A program made the position numbers and the translations under genes. 5,562 nt of DNA from Pseudomonadota bacterium (GTDB lineage Bacteria; Pseudomonadota; Gammaproteobacteria; Xanthomonadales; Marinicellaceae): the NCBI GenBank assembly GCA_008501575.1, contig QQUO01000329.1, positions 1 through 5,562 of the forward strand, in the 5' to 3' direction. Below the pieces are notes generated by a model. That model was not told the DNA's origin. It did no database searches and saw only the letters and a program-made list of their open reading frames with translations. Positions 5,411-5,562 of the stretch are shown in pieces; the stretch's first letter is position 1, and every line of letters starts with the position of its first letter.

Positions 5411-5562
5411 AAAGCCGCGATAAGCCACCGCCTCGGATAGGTGCCTTTGATTAACGTCAGCCGCTTGTTTTAAATCAGCGATGGTACGGCTGACCTTAAT
5501 AATGCGATGATAAGCTCGCGCTGATAAACGTAACCGTTCCACCACATGCTCCAAAAAGTCCA
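5393..5562 (-). CDS. comM: ComM/YifB Mg-chelatase-like AAA+ ATPase, C-terminal fragment (5' end outside window)
   Basis: The last 55 residues are present, from DFLEHVVERLRLSARAYHRI to the end at RGFDRNDF and TAA (5393-5395). The block LRLSARAYHRIIKVSRTIADL followed by ADVNQRHLSEAVAYRGFDR is the C-terminal helical lid typical of ComM/YifB, whose consensus reads L-S-A-R-A-Y-H-R-I-L-K-V-A-R-T-I-A-D-L and ends A-L-Q-Y-R. In naturally competent gammaproteobacteria ComM is a hexameric helicase that drives branch migration of incoming DNA during recombination. It is also conserved in species not known to be competent, so competence cannot be inferred. The ATPase and Lon-like domains lie outside the window. 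Its end is 83 bp upstream of ppa on the same strand, with a terminator-like hairpin and the ppa promoter between them. Confidence 0.92.
   Translation of the reverse strand, partial: DFLEHVVERLRLSARAYHRIIKVSRTIADLKQAADVNQRHLSEAVAYRGFDRNDF

Overview
This window looks like ordinary chromosomal sequence from a gammaproteobacterium of moderate, slightly AT-rich composition. The gene set points that way: Mpl murein-peptide ligase, a YjbJ-type CsbD protein, a bacterial family I pyrophosphatase with the E. coli residue pattern, ComM/YifB and a b561-type cytochrome. The genus cannot be told from the sequence alone.

Left part (1-1048): the 3' end of a cytochrome b561-like membrane protein, then a complete patatin-like (RssA-type) serine hydrolase with its own promoter-like box and a strong ribosome binding site.

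Centre (1049-1795): a small csbD (yjbJ-type stress protein) gene is split after its tenth or eleventh codon by a non-autonomous insertion of about 290 bp. The insertion has 32-bp imperfect terminal inverted repeats (29 of 32 identical) and is rich in internal palindromes, so it is a MITE-like element with no transposase. Both halves of csbD are otherwise intact, which suggests a recent event. A hairpin terminator with a long loop follows.

Middle right (1796-3269): a two-gene operon with an ATGA overlap. It encodes a small secreted DUF4398-type helical protein and a DUF4398-OmpA lipoprotein with a long Ala-rich helical rod and a peptidoglycan-binding OmpA domain. A good intrinsic terminator ends it.

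Right part (3270-5562): mpl (cell-wall recycling) on the plus strand converges on ppa (inorganic pyrophosphatase) on the minus strand across a shared bidirectional terminator. Upstream of ppa, also on the minus strand, is the 3' end of a comM/yifB Mg-chelatase-like AAA+ gene whose terminator-like hairpin overlaps its stop codon.

Several genes concern the envelope: the OmpA-like lipoprotein, the DUF4398 partner, Mpl and possibly the patatin. No phage, CRISPR, toxin-antitoxin or defence system is visible. The most notable item is the MITE-like insertion and its nested palindromes.
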